From contig JAICIG010000428.1 in the NCBI GenBank assembly GCA_025924495.1, positions 1 through 6,756 on the forward strand: DNA of 6,756 nucleotides. Direction: 5' to 3'. Positions within the stretch are counted from its first letter, which is position 1; each line of letters begins with the position of its first letter. Under the pieces are notes generated by a model. The model saw only the letters and a list, made by a program, of their open reading frames with translations, had not been told where the DNA came from and ran no database searches. Position numbers and translations under genes: made by a program. This stretch comes from Pirellulales bacterium. Lineage in GTDB: Bacteria; Planctomycetota; Planctomycetia; Pirellulales; JAICIG01. Positions 1 to 5,420 of this stretch are shown here, in pieces.

Positions 1-713
1 CCGAGTTGTGCGGCGGCGGCGCCAAGCATGAGCGATGCGGCAATTCCAGCGCCGTCCATGATTCCGCCGGCCGCGATCACGGGGACATCGAGCTTTGCCG
101 CCAGAAGTCGAGTCAAGGCCATCGTGCCGAGTTGATCGTCCGGCCCACGAGGGTCAAATACTCCGCGATGTCCGCCCGCTTCATATCCCTGGGCAACGAC
201 CGCGTTTATCCCGGCAGCGGCGATGGCCTTCCCTTCCTCGAGACTCGTAGCCGTTGCAAGGAGGACGATTCCCGCACCGCGGAGAGCCTCGATCCGATCA
301 GGGGCGGGCAGGCCGAAATGGAAGCTGACGACCGCGGGGCGCTCCCCCAGCAGCACGGCCAACTTCGCATCGTCCGTCAAGAAGGTCTGATAGATCTCGG
401 TCAGGCGAGCTGGGGGTCTCGCTCCATAACGAGCGAATTCGGGTGTAAGCCGGGCGAGCCACGCCGACCCTCGGGCCGCATCCGAGGCGGCCGGCTGATG
501 GCAGAACGCGTTGACGTTGAACGGACGATCGGTATTGGAGCGGACGGCGGCAATCATTTGCCGCGCAGTCTCAGCATCGGCCGATCCGATCCCGAGGGAG
601 CCGAGGCCGCCGGCGTTCGACACTGTGGCCGCCATCTCTGGCGTGGAGACGCCCGCCATGGGAGCTTGAACGATTGGCAGTTCGATTCCGAGTTTTCGGA
701 GCAACGCGTCCAT
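1..713 (-). CDS. Nitronate monooxygenase (2-nitropropane dioxygenase family), 3' end outside window
   Basis: FMN-dependent TIM-barrel enzyme that would oxidise alkyl nitronates to carbonyl compounds and nitrite in the cytoplasm. Reading on the minus strand from ATG at 713-711 gives 237 complete residues with no stop before the edge; family members run about 320-370, so roughly a quarter to a third is missing. Visible family motifs: PIVQAPMAG (13-21) at the first strand, [10 protein letters not shown] (32-41), VSFHFGLP (129-136), the signature [10 protein letters not shown] (175-184) and the phosphate-binding stretch [11 protein letters not shown] (211-221). By family knowledge His182 of the GGHRG signature is the catalytic base. 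The start is supported by GAGGG at 722-726, eight bases upstream. It lies 86 bases after the response regulator on the same strand and may be its operon partner or a separate unit. Family assignment is firm; the substrate is not known, and some members have other roles such as enoyl reductase activity. Confidence 0.93.
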   Translation of the reverse strand, partial: MDALLRKLGIELPIVQAPMAGVSTPEMAATVSNAGGLGSLGIGSADAETARQMIAAVRSNTDRPFNVNAFCHQPAASDAARGSAWLARLTPEFARYGARPPARLTEIYQTFLTDDAKLAVLLGERPAVVSFHFGLPAPDRIEALRGAGIVLLATATSLEEGKAIAAAGINAVVAQGYEAGGHRGVFDPRGPDDQLGTMALTRLLAAKLDVPVIAAGGIMDGAGIAASLMLGAAAAQL

Positions 714-778
714 CTTCTTTTCCCTCACAGCGGATCATACTGCGGAACGAGCAGCTAACGGAGCACGAGTGCGGAAGC

Positions 779-796
779 GCCCTTCGCGCGAAAGGC
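779..796 (-). other. Small GC-rich hairpin after the response regulator stop
   Basis: The arms around GCGC (GCCCTTC/GAAAGGC, one C-A mismatch) can fold just past the TAG stop of the regulator. No T-run follows on the minus strand, so this is not a convincing intrinsic terminator. It could merely slow polymerase or protect the 3' end, and read-through into the nitronate monooxygenase gene is likely. Confidence 0.25.
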
Positions 797-799
797 GAT

Positions 800-2239
800 C
801 TATGGCGACCCTTCAGATTGGGCGATATTCCGCCCGATGGCGATGCCAAGGCTCCGGAGATCGTTGCGAAGTGCGCTGCGCGTCATGCCGAGGAGCTTGG
901 CGGCGCGAACCTGGTTGCCGTTAGTGTGCTCCAAAACGCGCAGGAGCAAACGTCGTTTTACGGCCCCTAAAACCTCTTGATAGAGATTATCTGCGCCGCA
1001 TTGCAAGCCCTCCTCGACCATACGATCGAACTCTTGGAACGGCGCCTCTGCCGTATCGGAGCGAAAACTGGCCTGGGTTTGCATCGCCGGCGGCAGAAAG
1101 TCCGGCAATATGACGGGACCGGTGGCGCGGAGCAACGCCTGCTTAATAATGCTTTGCAGTTCGCGAATATTGCCGGGCCAAGGGTAGCGGCGCAAAAGCT
1201 CCAGCGTCTCAGCGCTGGCCTGCGTGGCTTCTTTCCCGAGCGCCCTCCCGAAGCGACGCAAAAAATAGTCGATCAGCAACAGCAAATCGTCGCCACGTTC
1301 ACGCAACGGCGGAAGCAGGATCGAGAACACGCTCAATCGATAATAAAGATCACTCCGGAACTGTTCTTTTTCGACCATGCGTTCCAGGTCTCGGTTGGTG
1401 GCGGCGATGATTCTTACGTCCGCCTGAATGCTTTCATTGCCGCCGACTCGCTGGAATTGCTGGTCTTGCAGCACTCGCAATATTTTCGCCTGCGTCAACG
1501 GCGTCATGTCGCCGATTTCGTCGAGGAACAGCGTTCCTCCAGAACATTGTTCAAAAGCGCCGATGCGTCTGCGATCCGCGCCGGTGAACGAACCTTTCTC
1601 ATGGCCGAACAGCTCGCTTTCCAACAACGTCTCGGGGATTGCGGCGCAGTTGATTGCCAGAAACGGGGCGTCCGCTCGCAAGCTGTACTGATAGATGGCG
1701 CGTGCGACGAGCTCTTTACCCGTTCCCGTTTCCCCAAGAATCAGGACCGTGACATCTTGCGGCGCGACCCTGCCGATTTCCTTATAGACGCTCTGCATGG
1801 CCGGACTACGGCCAATGATGATGTCTGCGCGGTCGTTGGCAGATTCGGTCTCATTCACGGCGGGCACGCGCATTAAACGGCTGATTTCAAACGCCCGCTC
1901 GACGACCGTCGTGAGCTGGGGCAATTCGAGCGGCTTAAGCAAGTAATCCAACGCACCCAGTTTCATTGCTTCAATAGCCGTGTCTGTCGTGCCGTGTCCC
2001 GTGATGAAGATGACCGGGATCCTCGCATCGTGTTCGTGAATGCGTTGAAAAACCTCCAACCCTGAGGCGTCGGACAGATTGATATCCAAAACCACCACGT
2101 CGGGGCGGTGCTTCACGACCAATTCCAGCCCTTCTTTGCCCGAGGATGCCGTCAACACTTCTACGTCATCGCGGCGGAAGGCGCGACGAAAAGCGTGCAG
2201 GATGGCGGGTTCATCGTCGACAACCAGCAGCGACGACAT
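800..2239 (-). CDS. Sigma-54-dependent response regulator, NtrC/AtoC family
   Basis: Cytoplasmic transcription activator of 479 residues, full length for the family. Receiver domain 1-120: acidic pair D8-D9, phospho-acceptor D52, T80 and K102. The central AAA+ domain (about 140-375) starts at IIGRSPAMQ and has Walker A GETGTGKE (169-176), sigma-54-contacting loop GSFTGA (216-221), Walker B GGTLFLDEIGDM (234-245), FRSDLYYRL with arginine fingers R295/R301, and sensor II YPWPGNIRELQ (352-362, R359). The C-terminal Fis-type helix-turn-helix lies at about 428-466 (NQVRAAKLLGMTRSALR). The loop has Ser where GAFTGA has Ala; the essential F and T are kept, so it should be active. The start is fixed by AAGGAG at 2245-2250, which overlaps the stop of the kinase gene nine bases upstream. 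Partner: that kinase. Likely target: the sigma-54 promoter at 3613-3630, through the palindrome at 3480-3501 (inference). Confidence 0.97.
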   Translation of the reverse strand: MSSLLVVDDEPAILHAFRRAFRRDDVEVLTASSGKEGLELVVKHRPDVVVLDINLSDASGLEVFQRIHEHDARIPVIFITGHGTTDTAIEAMKLGALDYLLKPLELPQLTTVVERAFEISRLMRVPAVNETESANDRADIIIGRSPAMQSVYKEIGRVAPQDVTVLILGETGTGKELVARAIYQYSLRADAPFLAINCAAIPETLLESELFGHEKGSFTGADRRRIGAFEQCSGGTLFLDEIGDMTPLTQAKILRVLQDQQFQRVGGNESIQADVRIIAATNRDLERMVEKEQFRSDLYYRLSVFSILLPPLRERGDDLLLLIDYFLRRFGRALGKEATQASAETLELLRRYPWPGNIRELQSIIKQALLRATGPVILPDFLPPAMQTQASFRSDTAEAPFQEFDRMVEEGLQCGADNLYQEVLGAVKRRLLLRVLEHTNGNQVRAAKLLGMTRSALRNDLRSLGIAIGRNIAQSEGSP

Positions 2240-2244
2240 ATTGA

Positions 2245-2250
2245 CTCCTT
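2245..2250 (-). promoter_or_regulatory. Ribosome binding site coupling kinase and regulator
   Basis: On the minus strand AAGGAG sits five bases before the regulator ATG and shares bases with the TAA stop of the kinase (2251-2249). This layout implies translational coupling, keeping the two proteins in fixed ratio, and it fixes the regulator start. Confidence 0.85.
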
Positions 2251-3358
2251 AGTGATGTAGCGCGGTTACTGTAGCTGGCGCGCCCAATGCCGGCAGCGTC
2301 AGGCTGAATCGAGCGCCGCCGCCGGGCAGGTTCGTGGCTGACAATCTCCCCCCATGGCTGAGCGCGATGCGATGCGACACGGCAAGACCTAGTCCAATTC
2401 CAGTTTCCTTGGTGCTGACAAAGGGATCGAACAGCCGAGGCAATAACTCCGCGGCGATCCCGGGCCCCGTATCGCAAACATGCAGCTCGCATTCCTGCTC
2501 GCTGGGACGCTCGAGCGCGATCGACAGCGTGCCGCCGTCCGGCATCAGATCCAGTGCGTTCAAAATCAGATTGAGAACAAGCTGTTGTAGTTGATCTTCG
2601 TCGGCCTCGACGATCAGCTCGTCGGCCGGTTCGCGGAGCAGCACTTGCACGCCCTGTTTGCGGGCGCGCACTTCGATCAGAGCTGCTGCACGGCTGGCGA
2701 TTGCCGCCAGATTTAAAGGACGGCGAGTCGGCTTCACGGGACGTGCAAAGTCCAGGAATTGTTGCAGAATCCGTTCCATGCGGCGAATTTCGTGCTCGAT
2801 GATTGCGAGATCATCCTCAGCCAGGCTTCGCAGGCCGCCTTCGCGAAGCCCGTGTTGTACCAGCATCTTGACCGAGGTGAGCGGATTACGCAGTTCGTGA
2901 GCCACGCCCGCCGCCAACTGGCCGACCATGGCGAGCTGATCGCTGCGCATCACTTCTCGCTCGCGCTCGCGCCGTTGTTCATCGAGACGGTGGATGCCTT
3001 CAACCATTTCGTCCAGCCGGTCGGCGAACCAAAGCAAGCTCTGTTGCTCCAGCGGAACGGCGGACGATAAGTCTTGTCCCAGACTGCCAGCGGTCGCTCC
3101 GAGCAAACGCCGAACCGCGTCGAGCAGCCGCTCGAGACGCCGCGCCATCTGCCAACTGCGATAATTGGCCGCCGCAGCGACGCCGCTGCCCAAGAATATC
3201 AGCCCTGCAGCGAACCATCCGCTGTTTTGCAGCACCCACTGGCGATTCATCGCCCCGCCCGAGATGGCAAAAGCTCCCGCGCAACAAAGACCGAACAGGG
3301 CAAACGATATCAACCACATCGGCGTCAGAATGCGATGCGATATGGGATGAACGGCCAT
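2249..3358 (-). CDS. Membrane sensor histidine kinase, NtrB/AtoS-like
   Basis: Inner-membrane kinase of 369 residues that should phosphorylate the adjacent regulator. Two N-terminal membrane segments (about 15-36 and 48-66) are separated by only some 11 residues (MNRQWVLQNSG), so there is no extracytoplasmic sensor domain. A helical, charged linker follows (about 67-140, with LEQQSLLWFADRLDEM and the RREREREV run). The HisKA box is VAHELRNPLTS with phospho-acceptor H154. The ATPase domain has N box NLILNALD (263-270), G1 DTGPGI (296-301), F box FDPF (310-313) and G2 GIGLGLA (320-326). All catalytic motifs are intact. I chose ATG 3356-3358, just ahead of the first membrane helix; the ribosome binding site there (AAAGAGA) is weak. 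The signal may be read within the membrane or by the cytoplasmic linker. It is the first gene of the minus-strand operon and divergent from the 4007 operon. Confidence 0.95.
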   Translation of the reverse strand: MAVHPISHRILTPMWLISFALFGLCCAGAFAISGGAMNRQWVLQNSGWFAAGLIFLGSGVAAAANYRSWQMARRLERLLDAVRRLLGATAGSLGQDLSSAVPLEQQSLLWFADRLDEMVEGIHRLDEQRREREREVMRSDQLAMVGQLAAGVAHELRNPLTSVKMLVQHGLREGGLRSLAEDDLAIIEHEIRRMERILQQFLDFARPVKPTRRPLNLAAIASRAAALIEVRARKQGVQVLLREPADELIVEADEDQLQQLVLNLILNALDLMPDGGTLSIALERPSEQECELHVCDTGPGIAAELLPRLFDPFVSTKETGIGLGLAVSHRIALSHGGRLSATNLPGGGARFSLTLPALGAPATVTALHH

Positions 3359-3413
3359 GGTTCTCTTTCACGCGCTGATCTTGCGGAGCGAATGTCGCCC
3401 TATGCCATTCAGC

Positions 3414-3440
3414 ATTCTACCCATGTCGCGCGAGAGGCAA
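3414..3440 (-). promoter_or_regulatory. Candidate sigma-70-type promoter for the kinase operon
   Basis: On the minus strand TTGCCT (3440-3435) and TAGAAT (3419-3414) are 15 bases apart. The -10 matches five of six consensus bases and the -35 four of six; the spacer is shorter than the usual 16-18. The predicted start near 3407 leaves a leader of about 50 bases before the kinase ATG. Weak call: many GC-rich bacteria use looser promoters. Confidence 0.3.
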
Positions 3441-3479
3441 TCCAGCGCACCGACCCGTATCGCGCCGTCCCATGGCTCA

Positions 3480-3501
3480 GTTACGGCCAATTGGCCGTAA
3501 C
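3480..3501. promoter_or_regulatory. Perfect 22-bp palindrome, probable activator binding site
   Basis: Arm GTTACGGCCAA is followed at once by its exact reverse complement, with no spacer. Its centre lies about 150 bp upstream of the start predicted for the sigma-54 promoter, the usual place for an NtrC-family enhancer, and about 83 bp upstream of the kinase start candidate. Fis-type helix-turn-helix dimers bind such dyads. Assignment to the adjacent regulator is inference from position and symmetry. Confidence 0.75.
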
Positions 3502-3585
3502 CGGACAGCGAGTAAGCGACAGATTGCTCATGGCTCATTGCTTTTATCGGAGTTTTGCGGTTTTCAGCGACGACAAGGGCTGGTT

Positions 3586-3595
3586 TTGGCCGTAA
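3586..3595 (+). promoter_or_regulatory. Isolated half-site of the 22-bp palindrome
   Basis: TTGGCCGTAA repeats ten bases of the right arm of the palindrome exactly, centred about 100 bp downstream of it and roughly 50 bp upstream of the predicted sigma-54 start. The matching left arm is absent. It may be a weak second regulator contact or chance. Confidence 0.4.
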
Positions 3596-3612
3596 GAATC
3601 ACCAACGGAACC

Positions 3613-3630
3613 TTGGCATACCTTTTGCTT
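3613..3630 (+). promoter_or_regulatory. Sigma-54 (RpoN) -24/-12 promoter
   Basis: TTGGCATACCTTTTGCTT fits the YTGGCAC-N5-TTGCW consensus with one departure (T for the last C of the -24 box). The invariant GG (3615-3616) and GC (3627-3628) are exactly ten bases apart. Predicted transcription start about 3640. It points to the stress operon and sits beside a sigma-54 activator gene and a perfect palindrome, which strengthens the call. Confidence 0.82.
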
Positions 3631-3734
3631 TACACGCCTATACAGTGCGGCAGTTGGATCGGATATCGGGTCCTCCTGACGCCGTTCGAAATTTCGTCGG
3701 CACGTCCAGGCGTCAAATCGATTGCCTCGTTGCT

Positions 3735-3799
3735 GGTTCGGTGCGAGATGAAAAGCAGCGATCGAGCGATTTAATCGCCACCGCTCCTCGCACCGAGCC
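3735..3799 (+). other. Thirteen-base-pair stem-loop in the leader
   Basis: GGTTCGGTGCGAG (3735-3747) pairs with CTCGCACCGAGCC (3787-3799) over 13 positions, all Watson-Crick except one G-U. A smaller hairpin in the loop joins GCGAT (3766-3770) to ATCGC (3774-3778). The right arm overlaps CGAGCCG (3794-3800), which can instead pair with CGGCTCG at 3823-3829, so the two folds exclude each other. Confidence 0.5.
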
Positions 3800-3836
3800 G
3801 CGGGCCGCAATTGGCCATCAATCGGCTCGCAGTTTC

Positions 3837-3858
3837 AAGCCGCCTCATCGTGCGGCTT
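3837..3858 (+). other. Leader hairpin with 7-bp stem
   Basis: AAGCCGC and GCGGCTT pair perfectly around an eight-base loop, followed by a single extra T and then GCG. It resembles the stem of an intrinsic terminator but lacks a proper T-tract. Confidence 0.35.
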
Positions 3859-3873
3859 TGCGATTGAAGGCAA

Positions 3874-3895
3874 GCGGCGATAACGCGATCGCCGC
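3874..3895 (+). other. Leader hairpin with 8-bp stem
   Basis: GCGGCGAT and ATCGCCGC pair perfectly around the six-base loop AACGCG. It lies 15 bases after the preceding hairpin. No T-tract follows. Confidence 0.4.
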
Positions 3896-3936
3896 AAGAC
3901 CAGAACGTCCAACTTCCACATCTGCTTTCTGGAACA

Positions 3937-3960
3937 GTTGCTGGGACCGAATCCAGCAAC
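3937..3960 (+). other. Hairpin upstream of the first gene of the operon
   Basis: GTTGCTGG and CCAGCAAC pair perfectly around an eight-base loop. It ends 46 bases before the ATG at 4007 and about 33 before the ribosome binding site. Short T-runs (TTTT, then TTTTT) lie 13 and 27 bases further on, too distant for a standard terminator. It may stabilise the mRNA 5' end or affect ribosome access. Confidence 0.4.
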
Positions 3961-4006
3961 GACTCGTTCGTGTTTTACGCTGCGATTTTTAAAGGAAGGG
4001 TAACAA

Positions 4007-4354
4007 ATGAAAGTCTGGCAACAACTCGAAGGGACTCTCAAGAACGTGGACCTGGTCAATCGGGTGGCCGAAGTTCAACGGGGCGGCCGCACTGTGGCCT
4101 TTGACGTACCGCCTACGTGCGAGGTCCGGCTGCGAGGCGAACGAGTGAAGCTTCGCATGCTGCAGCCGTCGGATGCCGTCACCGTCCGATACCGCGGCGC
4201 CGCAGGCAGGCATGTCGCCAACGTGATTGAAGTACGGGAGGCGCCCGATCGCGGCGGCCATGCGATTGGCGATTCGGGAGAAAATCAAGACGGGCAAGCG
4301 ATAACCAACGGCGACAATGGCGCGATGTTGGCGAAAAAAAGGAGGACGAGATGA
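4007..4354 (+). CDS. Small beta-rich protein of unknown function, first gene of stress operon
   Basis: A 115-residue protein with no signal peptide or membrane segment; I do not recognise a named family. Residues 1-78 alternate in a way that suggests five or six beta strands of a small barrel: LEGTLKNVD, AEVQRGGRTVAFDV, CEVRLRGERVKL, then LQPSDAVTVRYR and VANVIEV. The pattern resembles small OB/SH3-like domains, which often bind RNA or metal, but no catalytic residue stands out. Residues 79-115 are rich in Gly, Asp, Asn and charge, and are probably disordered with a basic end (KKRRTR). The start is supported by AGGAAGGG at 3993-4000, six bases before ATG. Its stop overlaps the next gene's start (ATGA), so the two are translationally coupled. 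Being first after the sigma-54 promoter, it probably serves the same stress response; the function is unknown. Confidence 0.8.
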   Translation: MKVWQQLEGTLKNVDLVNRVAEVQRGGRTVAFDVPPTCEVRLRGERVKLRMLQPSDAVTVRYRGAAGRHVANVIEVREAPDRGGHAIGDSGENQDGQAITNGDNGAMLAKKRRTR

Positions 4355-4821
4355 ATGCGACCTTGATTCGAAATAAAGGCGACGCAAGAGAACTGATGGC
4401 CCCCAATCCCGTCTCGTTAGATGAACATATCAGCCTGCAAGGGGCCGCTGCCGCAATGACTTCCATGAAGGTCAGCGCGGCGCCGGTCATCAATGCGGCG
4501 GGACGGCCGCTCGGCGTCGTGAGCCAGTCGGATATTCTTCGGCACGCTAGCCAAGGCCGACACGCGCTCGGCGAGGCGGCTGGGTGTGGCGCGGGCTCCC
4601 CGCAAAGCACGTCAAGCCGTGTCGGATTGCACTCACGCGTTGCTACGGTCAAGGAAGTAATGACCCCGCGGGTGTTCGCCGTTGAGGCGAGAAGCTCGTT
4701 CAAAGACGTGGTGCAAGAAATGCTTCTCCGCAACGTCCATAACTTGTTTGTGGTCGACGAGCAAGGCGTGTTGATTGGGGTGATTACCACCCTGGATCTA
4801 CTGCGACATCTGTTGAAATGA
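4351..4821 (+). CDS. Tandem CBS-domain protein
   Basis: A 156-residue stand-alone pair of CBS domains, likely a cytoplasmic adenylate sensor. CBS1 spans about 11-68: ARELMAPNPVSLDE, AAAAMTSMKVSAAPVIN, then GRPLGVVSQSDILRH. CBS2 spans about 99-156: VKEVMTPRVFAVEARSSF, VVQEMLLRNVHNLFVVD, then GVLIGVITTLDLLRHLL. The ends SQSD (58-61) and TTLD (146-149) correspond to the family's ribose-contacting T/S-x-x-D, so both sites could bind AMP, ADP, ATP or a related ligand. The connecting segment 69-97 (Gly/Ser/Ala-rich) is longer than usual. AGGAGG at 4340-4345 lies five bases before ATG, which overlaps the previous stop. By family knowledge such proteins sense energy charge and often act on a partner; none is identifiable here beyond operon neighbours. 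Confidence 0.93.
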   Translation: MNATLIRNKGDARELMAPNPVSLDEHISLQGAAAAMTSMKVSAAPVINAAGRPLGVVSQSDILRHASQGRHALGEAAGCGAGSPQSTSSRVGLHSRVATVKEVMTPRVFAVEARSSFKDVVQEMLLRNVHNLFVVDEQGVLIGVITTLDLLRHLLK

Positions 4822-4839
4822 CATTTCTGGCACACACGC

Positions 4840-4890
4840 GCGGGCGATCGGCGTCCTGCACGGCGCCGATGCACGATCGAGGGCGCCCGC
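4840..4890 (+). other. Intercistronic stem-loop between CBS and HPF genes
   Basis: Two stacked stems are visible: the outer GCGGGCG/CGCCCGC (4840-4846 with 4884-4890) and the directly adjoining inner ATCGGCG/CGCCGAT (4847-4853 with 4864-4870), with a 13-base bulge on the right side. No T-tract follows. It may be an mRNA processing or stabilising element that sets differential expression of the HPF gene. Confidence 0.4.
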
Positions 4891-4957
4891 AGTTTCGCAA
4901 CGACACGATCGTCTGCGGTGCTCAATCAAGTCCCATTGGCCGGTGGAAGACTCCGGC

Positions 4958-4965
4958 AGAAAGGG
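4958..4965 (+). promoter_or_regulatory. Ribosome binding site that fixes the HPF start
   Basis: AGAAAGGG lies eight bases before the ATG at 4974. The alternative in-frame ATG at 4818, which overlaps the CBS stop, has no such site and would add 52 residues unlike anything in the family. Confidence 0.7.
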
Positions 4966-4973
4966 TTCCTACG

Positions 4974-5372
4974 ATGCAGTTTCGGATTCATGCACGAAGC
5001 GCCAACGTAAACGGCGACTTGCGAGAGTTTATCGCCAGCCGAGTACTTGCCAAGCTATCGCGAACGCGCCGGCGAATTCGTTCCGTCGACGTCTATTTAG
5101 AAGACACGAACGGGCCCCGCGGAGGCGCCGGCGAGCTCATCCGAGTAATCGTTCATCTCCGTCCTGCTGGCCGTGTGGTGATTCGCCACTTGAGCTTGGA
5201 CCCCAAGTCGGGAATTTATTCGGCGGCAGAGCGCGCCATCCAAGCCGTGCGGCGAGCAATCGGGCGTCGCCGCACGAAGCGGTTGCGCCGGGCACAACAG
5301 GCGTTGCATATCAGTCGCCGCCTGCCCCGGCGCAATCAAGAATTGCAATCTGTGGGCGCGGATTTGAGCTGA
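4974..5372 (+). CDS. Short HPF/RaiA-like ribosome-associated (hibernation) protein
   Basis: A 132-residue protein resembling ribosome hibernation factors that bind the 30S decoding region and silence ribosomes under stress. The family layout is visible: strand MQFRIHARSANV (1-12), helix LREFIASRVLAKLSRTR (16-32), strand IRSVDVYLEDTNGPRGG (35-51), strand LIRVIVHLRPAGRVVIRHL (55-73), then helix IYSAAERAIQAVRRAIGRRR (81-100). The DxNGPRGG turn is typical of the short RaiA/HPF-like group. The C-terminal tail 98-120 is unusually arginine-rich, suiting rRNA contact. It lacks the C-terminal dimerisation domain of long HPF, so it should not by itself form 100S dimers in the long-HPF manner. Residues 1-52 of the longer open frame are excluded because the ribosome binding site favours 4974. 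The gap after the CBS gene is 152 bases and holds a stem-loop. Similarity to HPF is by pattern only. Confidence 0.85.
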   Translation: MQFRIHARSANVNGDLREFIASRVLAKLSRTRRRIRSVDVYLEDTNGPRGGAGELIRVIVHLRPAGRVVIRHLSLDPKSGIYSAAERAIQAVRRAIGRRRTKRLRRAQQALHISRRLPRRNQELQSVGADLS

Positions 5373-5420
5373 GGGGCGCTCGGATGAACTTAGTGATGCA
5401 CCGCGAAAGGAGAAACGGAC

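Larger units (their letters stand above)
3359..4006. other. Divergent intergenic region, regulatory rather than coding
   Basis: 648 bases separate the kinase gene from the plus-strand operon. Open frames here (for example 3472-3774 and 3555-3992 on plus, 3544-3810 on minus) lack ribosome binding sites and show no protein-like composition or motifs. The left third holds the kinase promoter candidate and the palindrome. The middle holds the sigma-54 promoter. From about 3640 onward the sequence is a long leader rich in inverted repeats. Confidence 0.75.
3640..4006 (+). other. Long structured 5' leader of the stress operon
   Basis: If transcription starts at the sigma-54 promoter, about 367 untranslated bases precede the first gene. 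Paired segments visible by eye: TGACGCC/GGCGTCA (3677-3683 with 3709-3715), the 13-bp stem at 3735-3799, CGAGCCG/CGGCTCG (3794-3800 with 3823-3829), and hairpins at 3837-3858, 3874-3895 and 3937-3960. No known riboswitch class is recognised. It may be a cis-regulatory RNA, the source of a small RNA, or only GC-rich background. Confidence 0.45.

Noticed and set aside
6..758. A 250-codon open frame on the plus strand
   Set aside because: Antisense to the nitronate monooxygenase gene, which has clear family motifs on the minus strand.
977..1876. A 299-codon open frame on the plus strand
   Set aside because: It lies antisense to the AAA+ domain of the response regulator, whose motifs are all intact on the minus strand; its translation shows no domain and reflects GC-rich codon bias.
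3473..3488. GG-N10-GC spacing at TGGCTCAGTTACGGC
   Set aside because: The -12 box reads CGGC instead of TTGC and lies inside the palindrome; the 3613-3630 match is far better.
3837..3862. Intrinsic terminator in the leader
   Set aside because: The stem is good but only one T follows it before GCG, not a real T-tract; treated as a hairpin only.
3472..3992. Plus-strand open frames 3472-3774 and 3555-3992
   Set aside because: They begin upstream of the predicted sigma-54 start, lack ribosome binding sites, and their translations look like random GC-rich sequence.
4828..4843. Possible second sigma-54 promoter before the HPF gene (CTGGCACAC)
   Set aside because: The -24 half is good, but ten bases after GG comes CG rather than GC and there is no TTGC, so the -12 element is missing.
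4179..4925. A 248-codon open frame on the minus strand
   Set aside because: Antisense to the CBS gene and the end of the first operon gene; no recognisable domain or ribosome binding site.
4818..4973. Upstream in-frame ATG for the HPF gene, overlapping the CBS stop
   Set aside because: No ribosome binding site, and the 52 extra residues do not resemble any HPF; the ATG at 4974 starts exactly at the family's first strand.
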